NCBI GenBank assembly: GCA_921293015.1
Contig: OV121097.1
Span: forward strand, 12,959,940-13,023,939
Length of the DNA: 64,000 nucleotides
Source: Phorcus lineatus
Taxonomy: Eukaryota; Mollusca; Gastropoda; Trochida; Trochidae
Direction of reading: 5' to 3'
Below, piece by piece: positions 24,510 to 37,039 of the stretch; the first letter of the stretch is position 1; each line of letters begins with the position of its first letter. The notes below the pieces were generated by a model, which was not told the DNA's origin, made no database searches, and saw only the letters and a list, made by a program, of their open reading frames with translations. A program made the translations under genes and the position numbers.

Positions 24510-27500
24510 TGATGATGATTGTTGTGATTGTAAGGATTTTCATGACTTCAGTGCATGATAATGATCTGAAATGTGGTGAATGGGTATGATGTTGAAATTG
24601 ATGATGATTTTGAAGATGATCCTTTTGATGTCCATTTTAAGCAAAATTATGTACATTGACCTTGATTTCTAAATTTTACTAAGGTACAGATCCCCATAAA
24701 GGTGAAAACAAAACATGTCCAAGAACTTATTGAGATATATTTTGGAAAATTATTACCTGAATAAAGCTTTTATTGGATATATTTTATTTTGGAAAATAAA
24801 ATGAATAATAAGTTTAGCCAAGGAAAGATTTTCTTTCAAAACTGCATGGTGACTGCTCAAAAAGCAACATGAGATTGTATTTGTTGAAATGTTAAGTTAA
24901 ATTGAAGAAAAACAATGAAATAAATTAGTAATGTTGAAATTAGAATTCCGACACGTTACAAAGTATGTTTTAGAAATAATTCATTTGAACTGACGAGATG
25001 TCTGGTAACAAAATTAACCGTAATTGCAAACCCTTTGAAAGTTTGTAGTACAAACGTTTGTGGGAACATTAGAAAGACATCTGCGATGACTGATTTCCTT
25101 TCATTGGTCGTAATTTCATTTAGGTGCCAAATTTGCTAGTTTTGGTGTGCTCAGTCCGAAATATTGGCCTAATTTGATGAGAATGTGTGGAAATAGTCAT
25201 GAAAATGAAATATTTTGTAGAATAATGACAAAGGAAACAGATGTAGATAGTTAAAGAGGTTTTTATTGGATTTGTAACTCGCTAATGGATGCTTTTGTCT
25301 GTAAGATCTGCCATGCATCTACTGTGTGATTCATGTCTATTCGCAATTAACGTGAATATATTTCGGAGCTGTACTTGCTTGATACCTCAAATCTAATATA
25401 TAGCTATATATGCCATATATGCCATATATTCCCATTTATGATATATCATCGAAAATTTATGTTGTTTTGAATCTAATTGAGGCAAATAGACTTTTATGGG
25501 ATTTGTAATTTGGCTTTATGCTTCAATATGACGTTATGTGATCGAGTCCTGTCATGTCTGCTAACAAACAATTTCTGTGAATCAAATTCAATTTGGTACC
25601 TTCATTTTCTTTCTTTTTATTTTTTTTTAACAGATACATTCTAATTCCTAATATTGTTTCAACTAGTCATATACTTGTATATAATTATATTACAATACAG
25701 CTATCATTCAGCAGAAAGAGTTTTTCTTTCGTGTATAGAGCCAATTTGGCTATGTGAAATATTTGCAATATTAGCAATTTTTACAAACAACAGTCTATTT
25801 ATTCGTTAAAATCATGACATCTTGAAGTTAATTGGAATAAGCGCTAAACATAGTATTTTTATCAAAATATTGCTCTACTCCATCTATTTCATGTATGTCA
25901 TTAATAATAGCTAATCAATTTCATATCTCTATGAATAACAGGGAAAATATACCAAAAAGGAATTCATGAAAATATATTGTTTCATTTTGTTTCCATCACT
26001 CTTTCTTATAGTGAAGCCAGTCTGATGAATTTCTTATACCATATATTCAGTATAAATTTCAGTTGTGCCATTGTGGAACAGTCAAACAAAACCACCGGTG
26101 CATCAGTTTTGCTAATTAGAGTTTTTTTTTTAAAGGATGGCAACAGAAATTCATAAATACATTTATTTCTGAAAAAGTTTAAGATAAATCGAACATGTAG
26201 TTTAATTACTATCACATAATCTTATTACCAAAATATTGACAAATTATTAAATTCACCCATACCCATTCCTTCATATCTCTAGTATGATTATAAGACATTT
26301 GTTTCTGTCTGTGGAACCATTCTGCGTCCATTCAATGAGACGTGTCAGAATTTGTACAGCGAACATTTCAGTAGTCAATATCCTGAGCCATTCCATTGTA
26401 AGGAGTCTTTGTCCACTGATGCCGCGACAAAGAGTCTTTGAGTGGAAGCATCTCTCCAGCAGGATATTGCGAAGTTAATGATGCTTTTCAACAACTGTTG
26501 TGGATAGCCGAACACTGTGCTTGTCATTTCAATGTCTTAGAGTGAAGGAATTTCACAATATCTAAGTGAAGGAATTTCACAATAAGCCTTTTAAGGTCCT
26601 TAGTGTCTTTTATAGAATAACAATAAGCCATTTTGCTTTGTCAGTTCTTTGTGTTTGAGCGAAAGAATTTCAGAAGACTTTTCACGTCATCTTTAGTGGT
26701 CTAGCTTATGGATCATAATAATCCTTCTTGCTATGTAGGTTATTTGTATTCAAAAGAAGGAATATACAATCCACAATAACACCGCTAATGGCTGGAATAT
26801 TGCTTATGGTGCGCCAAAGAACAACCCACTCTCTCAATATTTCACAGTGTTGTCACTATGTAAACTCTTTGTGTATGAGTGAAGGAACTTTTGCAATATG
26901 CAAATATTTTGTATAAGAATGATTTTACCAAATGTATTATCTTCAAAGGATCAAAACATCTAATTACTGATTGTATTATCAAAATATCCACCTACTCAAT
27001 CGGATCATTTGTAGTCAGTTTTATAATCAAGTATCAAGCTAAAAGCACTGGTGTCCATTTTTGTGTAAACGCCCTTTATTTATTTTGGATAGGGAAATAG
27101 ATTTACATAGCTTAACTAATCATAGTATGCTTGACTTGATACTGTTCATCTTCATCAAACAATGTCTTGTATATTTATTTTAATTTTTGCGAGATGACCT
27201 TTTTCATCTAAAAGGATGGTCCTTTTAATAGGCATTCTTGCTACATAGATTTGCTTTTTTAGGATATTAAAGATTGCATTATTTGACCAAAACCTTACTA
27301 ATCTAAATCTTATTTGACCACAGAGGGCAAGGAGTGAATTTTCCTCACCAATTCTACTAACATCTGCCTAATTAGCAATTTTTATTAAATAGCAATTATA
27401 CAAACAGCCTCAAATTGGTATTGTCTTATATCAAATGAATATGATCTCAGAATTCAGAAAAAGTTTTAGTTGTGGAAAATATTAAACAATTCTAGCCACT

Positions 27501-28855
27501 AGTTAACCTGATAAATGATCATAAAGTCAAGGGTTAATGATATAACCTTAAATTATCACCTGAAAAATTGAAGAGTGATCGATACATGTATATTCTTTTT
27601 CCTGGATAGTTAAAAAAATCCCCACAGATGTTGAGCGCCAAGGCAGCTGCATGCTCAGTGAGGTTAGCTCTATTTTTAAACTTCAATTTAAATTTTTTAA
27701 ACAATTTTTAAAACTTTCAATAGATAGCTAATGATAGTTTTTTTGTGATGATATATATCTGTGGTTCATCTACTCTTTTATTCTAAATCAGAAAAAATCT
27801 TTTCTTTCCTTTATTCTGTGGAATTTCTCTTAGTAAAACAACTTCATCAATAAAAAAAAGAAGTCTTGTTGTTTGAAGAACACCCGCTGTTTCAGTTTTT
27901 TTTTAGATAACCAAGTTTATCTGAAAGCTGTTGAATTGTTTAATACCATAATTTACAAATGAGTGACCAATTTGGGCTAACAACTCGTTTTTGTAAAATT
28001 CTAAAGAAAAATAATATCGGATTTGCTATAGCCAATTCCGGAACATAGATATCTAGGAATAAATTTGAACTAATGATAAAGATCACTTCTTTTAATGTGA
28101 CATTCTTGAGAAGAAAATCAATATTTCACTCTAAGAGGAATCAAATAATTTACATGACATATATGCCACCAAATTATATTTCTAACACTAATTGAAACTG
28201 ATCCATTCCAAAAACCAAAAAGCCATTTAGCTAAATCTAATTCTAGAACTTGAAGCCAATATTGTTAAAAGAAATAACGTTCTTGTCATCATGTAAGTGC
28301 CGTTCCGTAATATGGCAGGAATTCTGGTTTCCATAGCGATGGACAGTGTAACAATATGTTGCTCTTTTCTTTAGTAATTAGGTATATTAAGACACAGCTA
28401 TGGAATATTCTGAAAATTAGCCTTTAGCATTTCCTTCCTTGAGAATCCTTATTGTCATAAAGGAAGAAAAAGAACAATATGTGGGTCAATTTCAGAATTT
28501 GTCTCCTTTCTTGTCCAAGTTCATTTACAATTAATCAACACAGTGCATTTAAAGTTTTATGCCATTAAGATATGACACAAACCATGCCCTCCACAGTAAT
28601 AACACTTTTCACATCTCAGTGTGCAGGAAATATGTTAAATAGATAACTAAAGTCGTCAAATTTAGCAAAATCATGCTGTCCGGGAGGTACCCTGGTCCTG
28701 TTTCACAACAGCAAAGTAAGTAAAATTTATTTTTTTAACATTTGTTAAGTGGTCTGTTTATTTCATTAAAGGATGGAAATCACCTTGTTAAGGTTATATG
28801 ATTCATAAAAATAGATTAAGTGAATTTTTTTGGGTCAAATGCCTCTGTCCCATAT
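24510..28855. other. AT-rich noncoding DNA
   Basis: Besides the GTGAAGGAATTTCAC repeats at 26.4-26.9 kb, no element was recognised. The patch 25070-25400 (GGTCGTAATTTCATTTAGGT, TTCGCAATTAACGTGAATAT) is slightly richer in CpG and not repetitive. TATATGCCATATATGCCATA at 25406 is a local duplication. Confidence 0.55.
26535..26585. repeat. Short tandem GTGAAGGAATTTCACAAT repeat
   Basis: AGTGAAGGAATTTCACAATA occurs twice within 50 bases, and each copy is an inverted repeat (GTGAA, TTCAC). Degenerate relatives with GAGTGAAGGAAC or GAGCGAAAGAATTTC extend over 26400-26900 at roughly 110-base spacing. Confidence 0.6.
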
Positions 28856-30180
28856 TTTGATGTCCTTGCCGTTACCAAACATGAAAAAAACTGAAAAATA
28901 ATTTCTCCCCAGAGCTTGCTGTTACTCTACTTCCTTTTCTTGTAGCTCTACTTCTGATGAAACAAATCAGCAGAAGTTTGATAACCGCCCCTTTCGAATT
29001 AAGATTTTCTGCATGTCAATGTGAGTGTACATGTCATAGCGTTATGCTCATGTGTCCTAACCATTACTGCATATAATGACATGAAATGTTTTTTGAAAAT
29101 TTGACTAATTAGTACAAAATATTCATTTCCATGTAATTCACTAAATACCATGTGGTTCCAAACCTGCAGGGAGATATTATTGTTTAAGTTTAGAAATTAG
29201 AAATTTTGGTCCTTACCGTTACTGTCCCTGCCGTTACATCAATAAGCGGTTTCGGCAAGGACACAATGTGGTTTCAGTTCAGACAACTCTTGCAAAATTC
29301 AAAATTATGTTTGTAAAACCTTATATTCAATACAATCTACTATTCAATAAAAAGTATATTGTGATGGATCATCATTTTACCCTTTCTTTCAAGTTTTATT
29401 TTTATTTTTTATTACTTTATCTTTGATTTATCACAATTTGGTAATGGTTAGGACAGAAAATGATAACGGTTTGGAATAATTCATTATCATATACAAAACT
29501 GACAATATCTTAAGTTGTTAAATTTTCTGGTATTGATATTTGTATCACAATTGTTCCATGAAAATTACTCATATCGTTAATTTTTTAAAAACTTTTTAAA
29601 ATATCCTAAATTCCAATTTTCCAATTTTTGGTAACGGCACTGATAATTATTGGTAACGGTTAGGACAATTTTTAGAAAAAGGAGAAAAGTGAGAAATTGT
29701 TTTAATCCAAAAAGAATGGAACATAGATCAGCATTGTGTTGCCATGTTTTCAAAACTTTGACGTATTTTGTTGAAACATTAGTATCATATTTTTTTAAAT
29801 ATCAAAGATGGAGGTGTTGTTTAGTAACGGTTTTGACAAAGGCAGTTTTGGTATGGACACAGTAACAGTAATGGCATGGACAATTTGTTCAAATTCTTTG
29901 CATTTATATATATTTTTAACAAATGCAGCTTATGATAAATAATCACTTAAGACTCTCACGGTGTAATTCTTTATATCAGTGGCGTAAATGATAAATCATT
30001 TTTCAAAATTTGATACTCTAAACCTAAAGTGTTATCTAGTAACGGTTTGGACAAAAAGTGGTTTTGGTTTGGACCCTGACACAGTATGGATACAGACGCT
30101 TCATTCTTAGTCATGATATTATAAACTTTTAAGCAAATGCAGTAATAGTTGATTAATGTGATACACTTGTATATCATCAC

Positions 30181-30778
30181 AGAGTACAATATTCTGAACA
30201 GTTTGTGACAAACACTGTCCTGACAGATGGAATAGTAGGTGACATCTATGAAAAAGAAGTTCTGTCACTCTTTACTCCACGAAGCTATATGGGGATATGG
30301 CAAGTTTGTGCACTTGCAAGTGTTCTTGGTATCACAATCTTCTCAGTTTACCCAAAGCTTGGAAACAGCAGTGTACGCAGTGATTTACACTGTGCCGCGG
30401 GGCTCAGGAAGAAGTGATGAGATGATACATATGATGTGGACGAGTACCAGAACCCGTGATATGAAACCGATCCACTGGGTACCAAATCACTTTGTACCAG
30501 TTATGACAATAGAGAGACCAAAGGTTCCAACTGATGAAACTTCTACTGGTTCTTCACAAGAAACATCAGCACAAGTGCACACAGAAGTCTCTAGCAAAGC
30601 AACAATTATTACCCAAAACCCCCCAGAAAAAACAGCTCAGTCACTCAGAACTGCCTCCTCAAACACACCACCTGTTCCTACTAGTGAATGTGCTACCACT
30701 GAAGGAACTCGACAATTGAAGACATTCCAAGATCTTCAGAGCTCCTTGCCAGATCCCGTAAAGCTCATTGGAAAATAA
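30181..30778 (+). pseudogene. OTU/vertnin-like domain remnant
   Basis: Seen: an open frame from about 30181 to 30417 contains LFTPRSYMGIWQVCALASVL and FSVYPKLGNSSVRSDLH. The rest of the pattern (PRGSGR, MMWTSTRT, HWVPNHFVPV) is open in a different frame up to the stop at 30778. The coding sequence therefore has about one break. Known from memory: many invertebrate uncharacterised proteins and vertebrate vertnin share the order GxWQ, SVYP, R, WT, HFVP, which resembles OTU cysteine-peptidase folds with Cys before WQ and His in HFVP. Here the residue before GIWQ is methionine, so catalysis is doubtful. The tail is Ser/Thr/Pro-rich (about 80 residues) and ends in TFQDLQSSLPDPVKLIGK. An acceptor-like ATCATCACAG precedes 30181 and AATAAA lies at 31047, so the piece may be a terminal exon. 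It sits inside the motif-bounded block. A decayed host gene is the alternative. Confidence 0.5.
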
Positions 30779-31046
30779 GTGCTTGTATCATATGAGGGAT
30801 ATTTTGATAGGTCATTTGTAAACTTTCCTTTAGATATTTCTTGTTTAATATTGTATTTCATCTCATGTTTGTGGGTTTTTGATAAATGTAAAAAAGGCAA
30901 TTTATTAATACAGATGTTGACGCCTGAGAATACAAGTGAAGCATGTACAAGAATAATATGTTTGAAAAAATGTTTGGCATTAAATGATGAACTCTTGCAA
31001 TGCGAGTTAAGTTTTTAGATGGATTATTTTTTTGGCATTAGTGTTA

Positions 31047-31052
31047 ATAAAA
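31047..31052 (+). promoter_or_regulatory. Possible polyadenylation signal of the OTU-like frame
   Basis: AATAAA lies about 270 bases after the stop at 30778, on the same strand. In DNA this AT-rich the hexamer is expected by chance, so support is only positional. Confidence 0.25.
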
Positions 31053-31256
31053 CCAACATGCTTGAAACATTTAATTTCTCATATGATAATTACAAACATG
31101 TCCATGCCGATACCTTGTGTCAAAAGTGATAAACTGAAAATAGCTCAATAACTTTGTGTATTAGATATTTTTGCAAAATAATCCAAATGGCAATATGTTC
31201 CTAAAAAGTAATCTTTAGGTACAATAAATTCAATAATTTCCAAAATTTCATATGTA

Positions 31257-31525
31257 TGTCCTCACCGTTACCATCCATGTCAGTGCCGTTACTAGACATG
31301 TCCATACCAATATCAGACATTAAACTGTTGGCAAATATGTTTTGTATTTTAAGAATTTGTGAAGGAGTTTTGTTTGTGCAGTTACAAAAAGGAAAGGTGA
31401 ATATAAGCTGAATGGTTTTAAGTGATATTTTCTTTTAATATTTGTACTTTTTAAAAATATGTCCTTACCGTTACCGTCAATGTCAGTACCATTACTAGAC
31501 ATGTCCATACCAATACCACTGACTA
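31257..31525 (+). repeat. Direct repeat pair inside the TGTCC...GTTACC block
   Basis: About 60 bases at 31257-31318 recur at 31460-31521. Each has three motif variants in a row (ending GTTACC, CCRTTAC, CATACCAATAYCA). The pair is part of the right-hand motif cluster. Confidence 0.65.
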
Positions 31526-32689
31526 ATTGGTAATTACTTCCATCAATTATGAACCTTTGTGAACCAAACTTGAAGTACATACTACTTTCTGTTTTATCTA
31601 AATGAGGAATAAGCCATAAACACACAATTTCTTCTGGTACGGTTATTTTGTAAGTTGAAAAGACATCTTGAGCTGAATTTTCTGAACGGTAGAATTGAAA
31701 AGCTGAAAACTTAACTTTCTGCTTTACAAATAATTGAATTTCTCTCAGGGTATGCTAACACTATATAAGATTAATACCTAACATCATTAAATATCATTTT
31801 GATATATCAATATTGAAACAAGTAACATTTATAATTTTGGTAACGGTAAGGACACATTTTTCAATGTTCACTAATTAACAGGCATTTGTTAATTAAGTTT
31901 TGGTGATTAAGCTTGCAAACTTTATCAATGTTATTGTTGATGTTTGCTATTCATGTTCAAATAAAAATTTTAGTCTTTTATGGAATTATTATTTTTTATA
32001 TTCAGAACGACAAACGGAGACATCTTTTGAAATTGACCCATGTAATTCTAGCTTCTGGCGTACGGAATCGGTTCTTGTGCGATACTGCCTCTAGAAATCA
32101 GAATGTATTTTTCCAAGCCTGTCTTGACAGATGAGCCGTATGAAAGAAATTCTTTTTTTTATTGATATAGGATTAATTTTTTTGTGTCTATTTGATAAGG
32201 ATTTTTGTACTTCAGTTGATAAATCTAACTGTCACGTTTTTTCAAGTGATGAGAAATTGTTTATTCAAGAGAAGCGTGTTCATGGGATTTATGAGTCACA
32301 TGGTTTTAAGAAAGATTTAAGACCTTTATGATTATGATATATCCAGTGGCAGAACCAGGAATTATTATGTGGAGGAGGGATCTACCACTGTTAGTATCTA
32401 ATTAATGAAATTATTTTCAAAGTAGCTATTTTTTTTTACAGGTTTGGTCCACATAAATCAATGCTATTATGTTCTGTATATGGCTTTCTTAGAGAATTTT
32501 CAACTTCTACTGTCATTTCAAGGGAAAAGCCTGCTTCAGTACTGAACATTGCACTTCGATATTACATTACATAAATTATGGCTATGTCCACTGGCAATCC
32601 ATGAATGGTTTTACCGCCATGATGATTTTCCTACATGCTTTTTGTATGCATTTTTTGTCTAAGATTGAGTCATAATAAATTCACATTAT

Positions 32690-33960
32690 CTTTCCTCATC
32701 TAGATCTTCACACTAATTGAATACCCTATAAGCGAAACTGAATTCTAGATTCGGGGACTTGAGTTTTTTTAATTGTTCACTGTATTGAATTTAATTCCTG
32801 TCCAAAAGTGTGGGAAAAAATCTAAAGGACATGCATGAGAATTTATCATCTTCCTATTACTTGAATAGAGAGCTAACCCTCGAGGTGCCAATGAATGCTG
32901 TGTTTTGTGGTACTTGAGGTCACTCTTCTTTTGTATTCTTTGTCAAAAAGTTCTGATAAATTTTTATATGATGTAAAAAATGGTCATCTTCCTCTAGGTC
33001 TTCATCCTAATTAAACAGATAGCAAATCCTTCAAGGGACAATGAACTCTGGATTGGTGGTCTTAGGTTTTGCGTGTGATCATGTTGCTTTTGTATTCCTT
33101 GTCCAAGAATCTTTAAAAAACTTGCCATCTTTGTCAAGATCTTCATACTAATGTGTGACACTTGATTTGTGATGCTTACATCTGTCATGTGATCGTTTTG
33201 CATCTGAATTCGTTGTCCGAGAATCTTTAAAAAGTTTTCATTTGACTTGAGAATTGGTCATCTTTGCATAGATCTTCACCTTTATTGAACAGACAGTAAG
33301 TCTTTGAAGTGACACTGAATTCATGTTCGATGATTTTCCATATGTTGATTGCCTCTATGAACTTCTTGTCCATGAGTCAATACCTTTTCACAGATTGTAA
33401 GAACAAGTCACTTTCTGCCAGGTCGTGTCACTAATTGGACAGACAGTACGCCATAGAAGTGACCCTGAACCCTGAATCGAATGTCCTCCATTTGCCACGT
33501 GATCATTTATCATAATACATTCCATATGTTTATAAAAAAAAAAAGTTTAATAATTAAATTTATAGATTTGGTGACACTTTGTAAGAGCCACAGGGACCAT
33601 GCCCAAAAAATCTTTATTCATCTTCTTCTCCAGAAGAAAGAGGCCTAGAAAACTGAAATTTTATGTACAAACTCCTAAGCTGTTCGGGATTCTAATTGAT
33701 AGACTTGGTAACCCTGTGACCCCTAATAAGACACCACAGGGACCACTCCCTAAAAATCTTTATTTATCTTCTATTCCATTATCAAAAGGCATAGAAATCT
33801 GAAACCTTGTGTACAGACTCCTTAGCTGAAGGGAATTTTTATGATAGCTTTTGTGATTCTGTGGGCCCAAATGGTGACCTTGTGACAATTTGTAAAAGAG
33901 ATAATAGATAGCTTGATGAGCTACAGAGCCACTGTTGTGTTTTGAGTATTTCATTTTGTT
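32690..33960. repeat. Decayed tandem array of about 145-bp units
   Basis: Unit starts such as TCATCTTCCTCTAGGTCTTC occur at about 32697, 32849, 32983, 33125, 33258 and 33413, sharing ATTGAACAGACAGT and a GTGACACTGAA-type word. A better preserved pair lies at 33589 and 33734 (CACAGGGACCA, AAAATCTTTAT), also 145 bp apart. About eight to nine units in total. No coding potential was seen. Confidence 0.72.
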
Positions 33961-34329
33961 TTATTGCTTTTTTACAATATCTTTTCCTATTTCATGTCAA
34001 CAGAAAATTGTCTTACTGTTCATTTCGTTTTCCTTAACTTTTTTAAAAGTCAATTTCATCATGGTTTCTTTAAATCAGCCATTTGCGAAAAAATTTTTGG
34101 TGAGGGGAGATTTTTCATCTTAATGTTTGACTTTCAAGTAAGTTTACCACTTCAGTTTTTAGTCATTTGCAGTCATTTTGTATAATCTATTTTTATGTAT
34201 ATAAGCTCTTGTAAGCTTCATCATCCATCACATGTCTAAATCTTCCATTTTCAGAGTAATCCATCGCATTTCTAATCCATATTTATATCCTTTTCTCTAT
34301 GTAAGTTAAAAGGTCTATTACATGACTGT

Positions 34330-34730
34330 TAATGTCTTGTCACGTTCGGTGTCACATTAACCTTTTGATTAATGCCTTCAAAAGGTTGACCACATTTCGA
34401 TTTCATCCTTGTGGTTTATTTACATCTGAAAAAGACACTGACAAGTGTCAAATGAGATTATACACCTGTCGTCAACACGTCAGGGATTAGTTTGCTTTTA
34501 GCTCTCAAGATGAGATATTATGTGATGTCTGACACATTTGACACGTCTTGTCCAGATTTTTACCCCGATGTGAAAATCGGGAAAATCTTGTTTCACGTTG
34601 ACAAGAATTGAACTGCGGTGAAAATTGATTTTGCGACATCTTCTGTGAGAAAAGCATCTTGGCAAATATCTCTTGTCTGCTGTCATTGACAAACGTATGG
34701 TGAGGTGGAGGATTGTTCTTGTAATCATCT
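34330..34730. promoter_or_regulatory. Unique island with TGACAAGTGTCA palindrome
   Basis: CTGACAAGTGTCAAATGAGA (34439 on) contains a near palindrome with an NK-homeobox-like AAGTG core. Also present: GTCACGTTCGGTGTCACATT and TTTCACGTTGACAAGAATTG. GC-richer than its flanks and not repetitive. Confidence 0.27.
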
Positions 34731-34734
34731 TATG

Positions 34735-35870
34735 GTTAACCCTTTATGTGCAGACAATGAAATGATTTTGATTCTGTCTTCTAAGAATGACCTCATTTTG
34801 AAGGTATATTATTTCAGCTGCCAAAAAGATTGTTTCCGAGCAATTTCTTTTTTCATATGCCTGAATTTCAGATTGTCATATATTTTTCATATGATTAAAC
34901 ATATATTGTTACATACTTTTCATATGTAAACATGTGCATATATATCAGTTTTACCCATAAACATTTGTCATATATTATCAATATGATTGAATATAAATCA
35001 TTACTTTCTTTTCATGTATATATCAGTTTTATCTATCAGTGATTGTTTGAGAGCGATCGCGTTATTTTATTTCGTTGTCTGTATTGTCATTTAATCTTTT
35101 TTCATGAGGTGACTAATGTTTTTATGATAGAGAAGTGTGTAATATAACGCAATTAAAATCAATTAGAATTTTTAGAGCAATTATATCTTTCTGAAGTGTT
35201 TTGTTCAAATAAGTAAATAGCCCATGCTCTCTCTCAGACAATATAAAAATTCACACCTGTTTCCTAATATTTACTTATTATTTGATATATTCTCTCTCTA
35301 TATATGTTATGTTTTTTATATCTATATGTACCCGATACATAACACACATGAAATAGACTTTGCTTGTTAACTATAATTAGGACAAGACAATCTCATTAAA
35401 AACATTTAAAACATTGTTTTGTGGTAAAAAGGGAAGAAATTGACTGCATGCGAGTTGTTAACAGGTTATCAAACTAAGGTGATGTCATTTTTGAATAAAA
35501 TGACTCAGTTAAAAAGGTGAGGATAAAGTTATTTTTAAAAGGACGTTAATTTTCAAGGGAAAACTTCAAAATGGATCTTTTATGACAAAACAGGTGATTA
35601 AAGAGGGGTGACATCACTATGAGTCAGTTGATTTAATTGGTTTTAAAACCAAGATTCATTTTCTTAGGCGTCAAATGAAATGAAAAGATACCTTGGGTAA
35701 AATCATTGAGGTAATTTTCCAGGAAAAAACTATTTCATTCACTGGAAAAATGAGCCAATCAACAGATGTGTCATCCTGGGTACCACGCTTCAAAGAAATT
35801 TTAGTTTGAAATCATCCAATTTCTTATTTCAGTATCCTTAATCACAACACTAAGATTGATTTCATGATCA
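34735..35870. other. AT-rich noncoding DNA
   Basis: CATATGTAAACATGTGCATA-type words and ATATATCAGTTTTA (34938, 35017) are locally repeated at about 80-base spacing between 34860 and 35040. Nothing else was recognised. Confidence 0.5.
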
Positions 35871-35874
35871 TAGC

Positions 35875-35970
35875 AAAGGTTTCCAATAGCTCTCTTAGTG
35901 CTAAGAGAAAGCCTTAAGTTACATAGGTTAACAGTTGCTTACAACTGTCTTAGTGCTAAGTTAGCTTTGA
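35875..35970. mobile_element. Small palindromic MITE remnant with CTTAGTGCTAAG
   Basis: CTTAGTGCTAAG occurs at 35894-35905 and 35949-35960, each itself nearly palindromic. Outside them are AGCAAAGGTTTCCAATAGC and GTTAGCTTTGAAA, which are partly inverted to each other. About 95 bp, noncoding. Confidence 0.45.
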
Positions 35971-36240
35971 AAATCTGGTCCTACGATTGGATAATGTTTT
36001 ACAGAAAGTTTATTGAAAGTTCGGACAAAGTCTTTGTGTAAAAGACAAAATTTTTGTGAAAACAAATTGGGGGTAATTATTGATTGATGCATGATGAAAA
36101 TGGAAACATTTAAGAGAAAAATGCACATTGAACATAATGCAAGAACCCAATTTTGACCAATTTTTTTAAGTTAGCAACAATAGATGTGGCTTGTTGGATG
36201 GATTGGTGAACCACTTGAGAGTTTGAAGAGTTTAACCCCT

Positions 36241-36358
36241 CGGCCTCCTTTCACAAAGCCCTAAGGTGATCGTAAGTCCTTATAAGGTAACCTTAGCAAT
36301 GTTAAAGAATGGGAGTTAAGGTTAACCTTAGTAAATGTTGCTTTGTGAAAGAAGGCCC
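36241..36358. mobile_element. Short MITE, TIR GGCCTYCTTTCACAAAGC
   Basis: GGCCTCCTTTCACAAAGC at 36242 and GCTTTGTGAAAGAAGGCC ending about 36357 are inverted repeats with one mismatch in 18. The interior is also self-complementary (AAGGTAACCTTAG against TAAGGTTAACCTTAG). The element is about 118 bp. No clear target duplication was seen. Confidence 0.8.
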
Positions 36359-36983
36359 TTGCCAACACTGAAAATGAGTTGAGAAGCTTGCAATGTCATC
36401 TTAGCAAGAAAATTTATTCAAAATGTGCCTCGGTTTATTCAGCAATACCATTGGGTACCTGGTTTGGAAGCAATTGCGATGTAGTTGATAACCATAAAAA
36501 TGCCTCATTGGCTGTTCTTTTACATATACGCCTATTGCGTTGAAAATGAGTATTGAAAATTTTTGTCCTTACATCAGGGTATTATATTTGTGTACGCCAT
36601 GAGCATGCACCTCTGTGGTGTTGAATTTAGCGCATTAGAAGTATTCTCATTACTAATAAATTGGTTGATGCCTTGAAATATCTAAATATTAACTCTTTGT
36701 CAGCTGCTTCGAAAAAATTTATTGGAATAACTTACCCAAAGCAAGAGACCAATTTTGAACCAGTTTTGATTCCTGTAAACAGCTTCCTGAATGGTTATAA
36801 GTACTTTATTAATTATCAGTTCAATTTAAAAATGTCATAGCTTGCTGCATACGGTTTTAAATTCTTTAAAAAATTACCATTACCCAATGATTTTAATAAT
36901 GGAAATGAAGTTTAAGCAGGATTAAGTCCCATGCAGGCAGGCCTTCCAAAGGGCATCGACTTGTTCTGTATATCTATGGCTGT

Positions 36984-37032
36984 AAAGTTTGTGACGGTCA
37001 ACCCAGAAGTTCTGGGTTCAAATCCCCCTGGA
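36984..37032 (+). mobile_element. Possible tRNA-derived SINE fragment
   Basis: GACGGTCAACCCAGAAGTTC followed by TGGGTTCAAATCCCCCTGG resembles an anticodon arm plus B box. The A-box half is not recognisable. Confidence 0.35.
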
Positions 37033-37039
37033 TGTTGAA

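Larger units (their letters stand above)
28861..31854. mobile_element. Putative novel DNA-transposon-like block with inverted TGTCCTTACCGTTACC repeats
   Basis: Seen: the motif TGTCCTTACCGTTACC or a close variant occurs at least ten times in 3 kb. Forward copies lie at 28861, 29053, 29208 and 29223. Inverted copies lie at 29248, 29441, 29652, 29823 and 30039. Forward copies recur at 31099, 31257 and 31460, and an inverted copy lies at 31839. The outermost copies (28861-28876 and 31839-31854) face each other as inverted repeats. Between the clusters lies the OTU-like reading frame at 30181-30778. Known: arrays of subterminal motifs in both orientations are typical transposase-binding arrangements in several DNA-transposon superfamilies. 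Inference: a roughly 3-kb element, perhaps nonautonomous. No transposase and no clear target-site duplication were recognised. A shared CAAATGCCT lies outside both ends (about 28837 and, inverted, about 31880), so the true termini may be further out. Confidence 0.5.

Noticed and set aside
26284-26478. MRRVR word resembling the end of the upstream NOS1AP PTB exon (AAMRRIR)
   Set aside because: Preceding residues do not match the PTB strand, and no donor follows the word.
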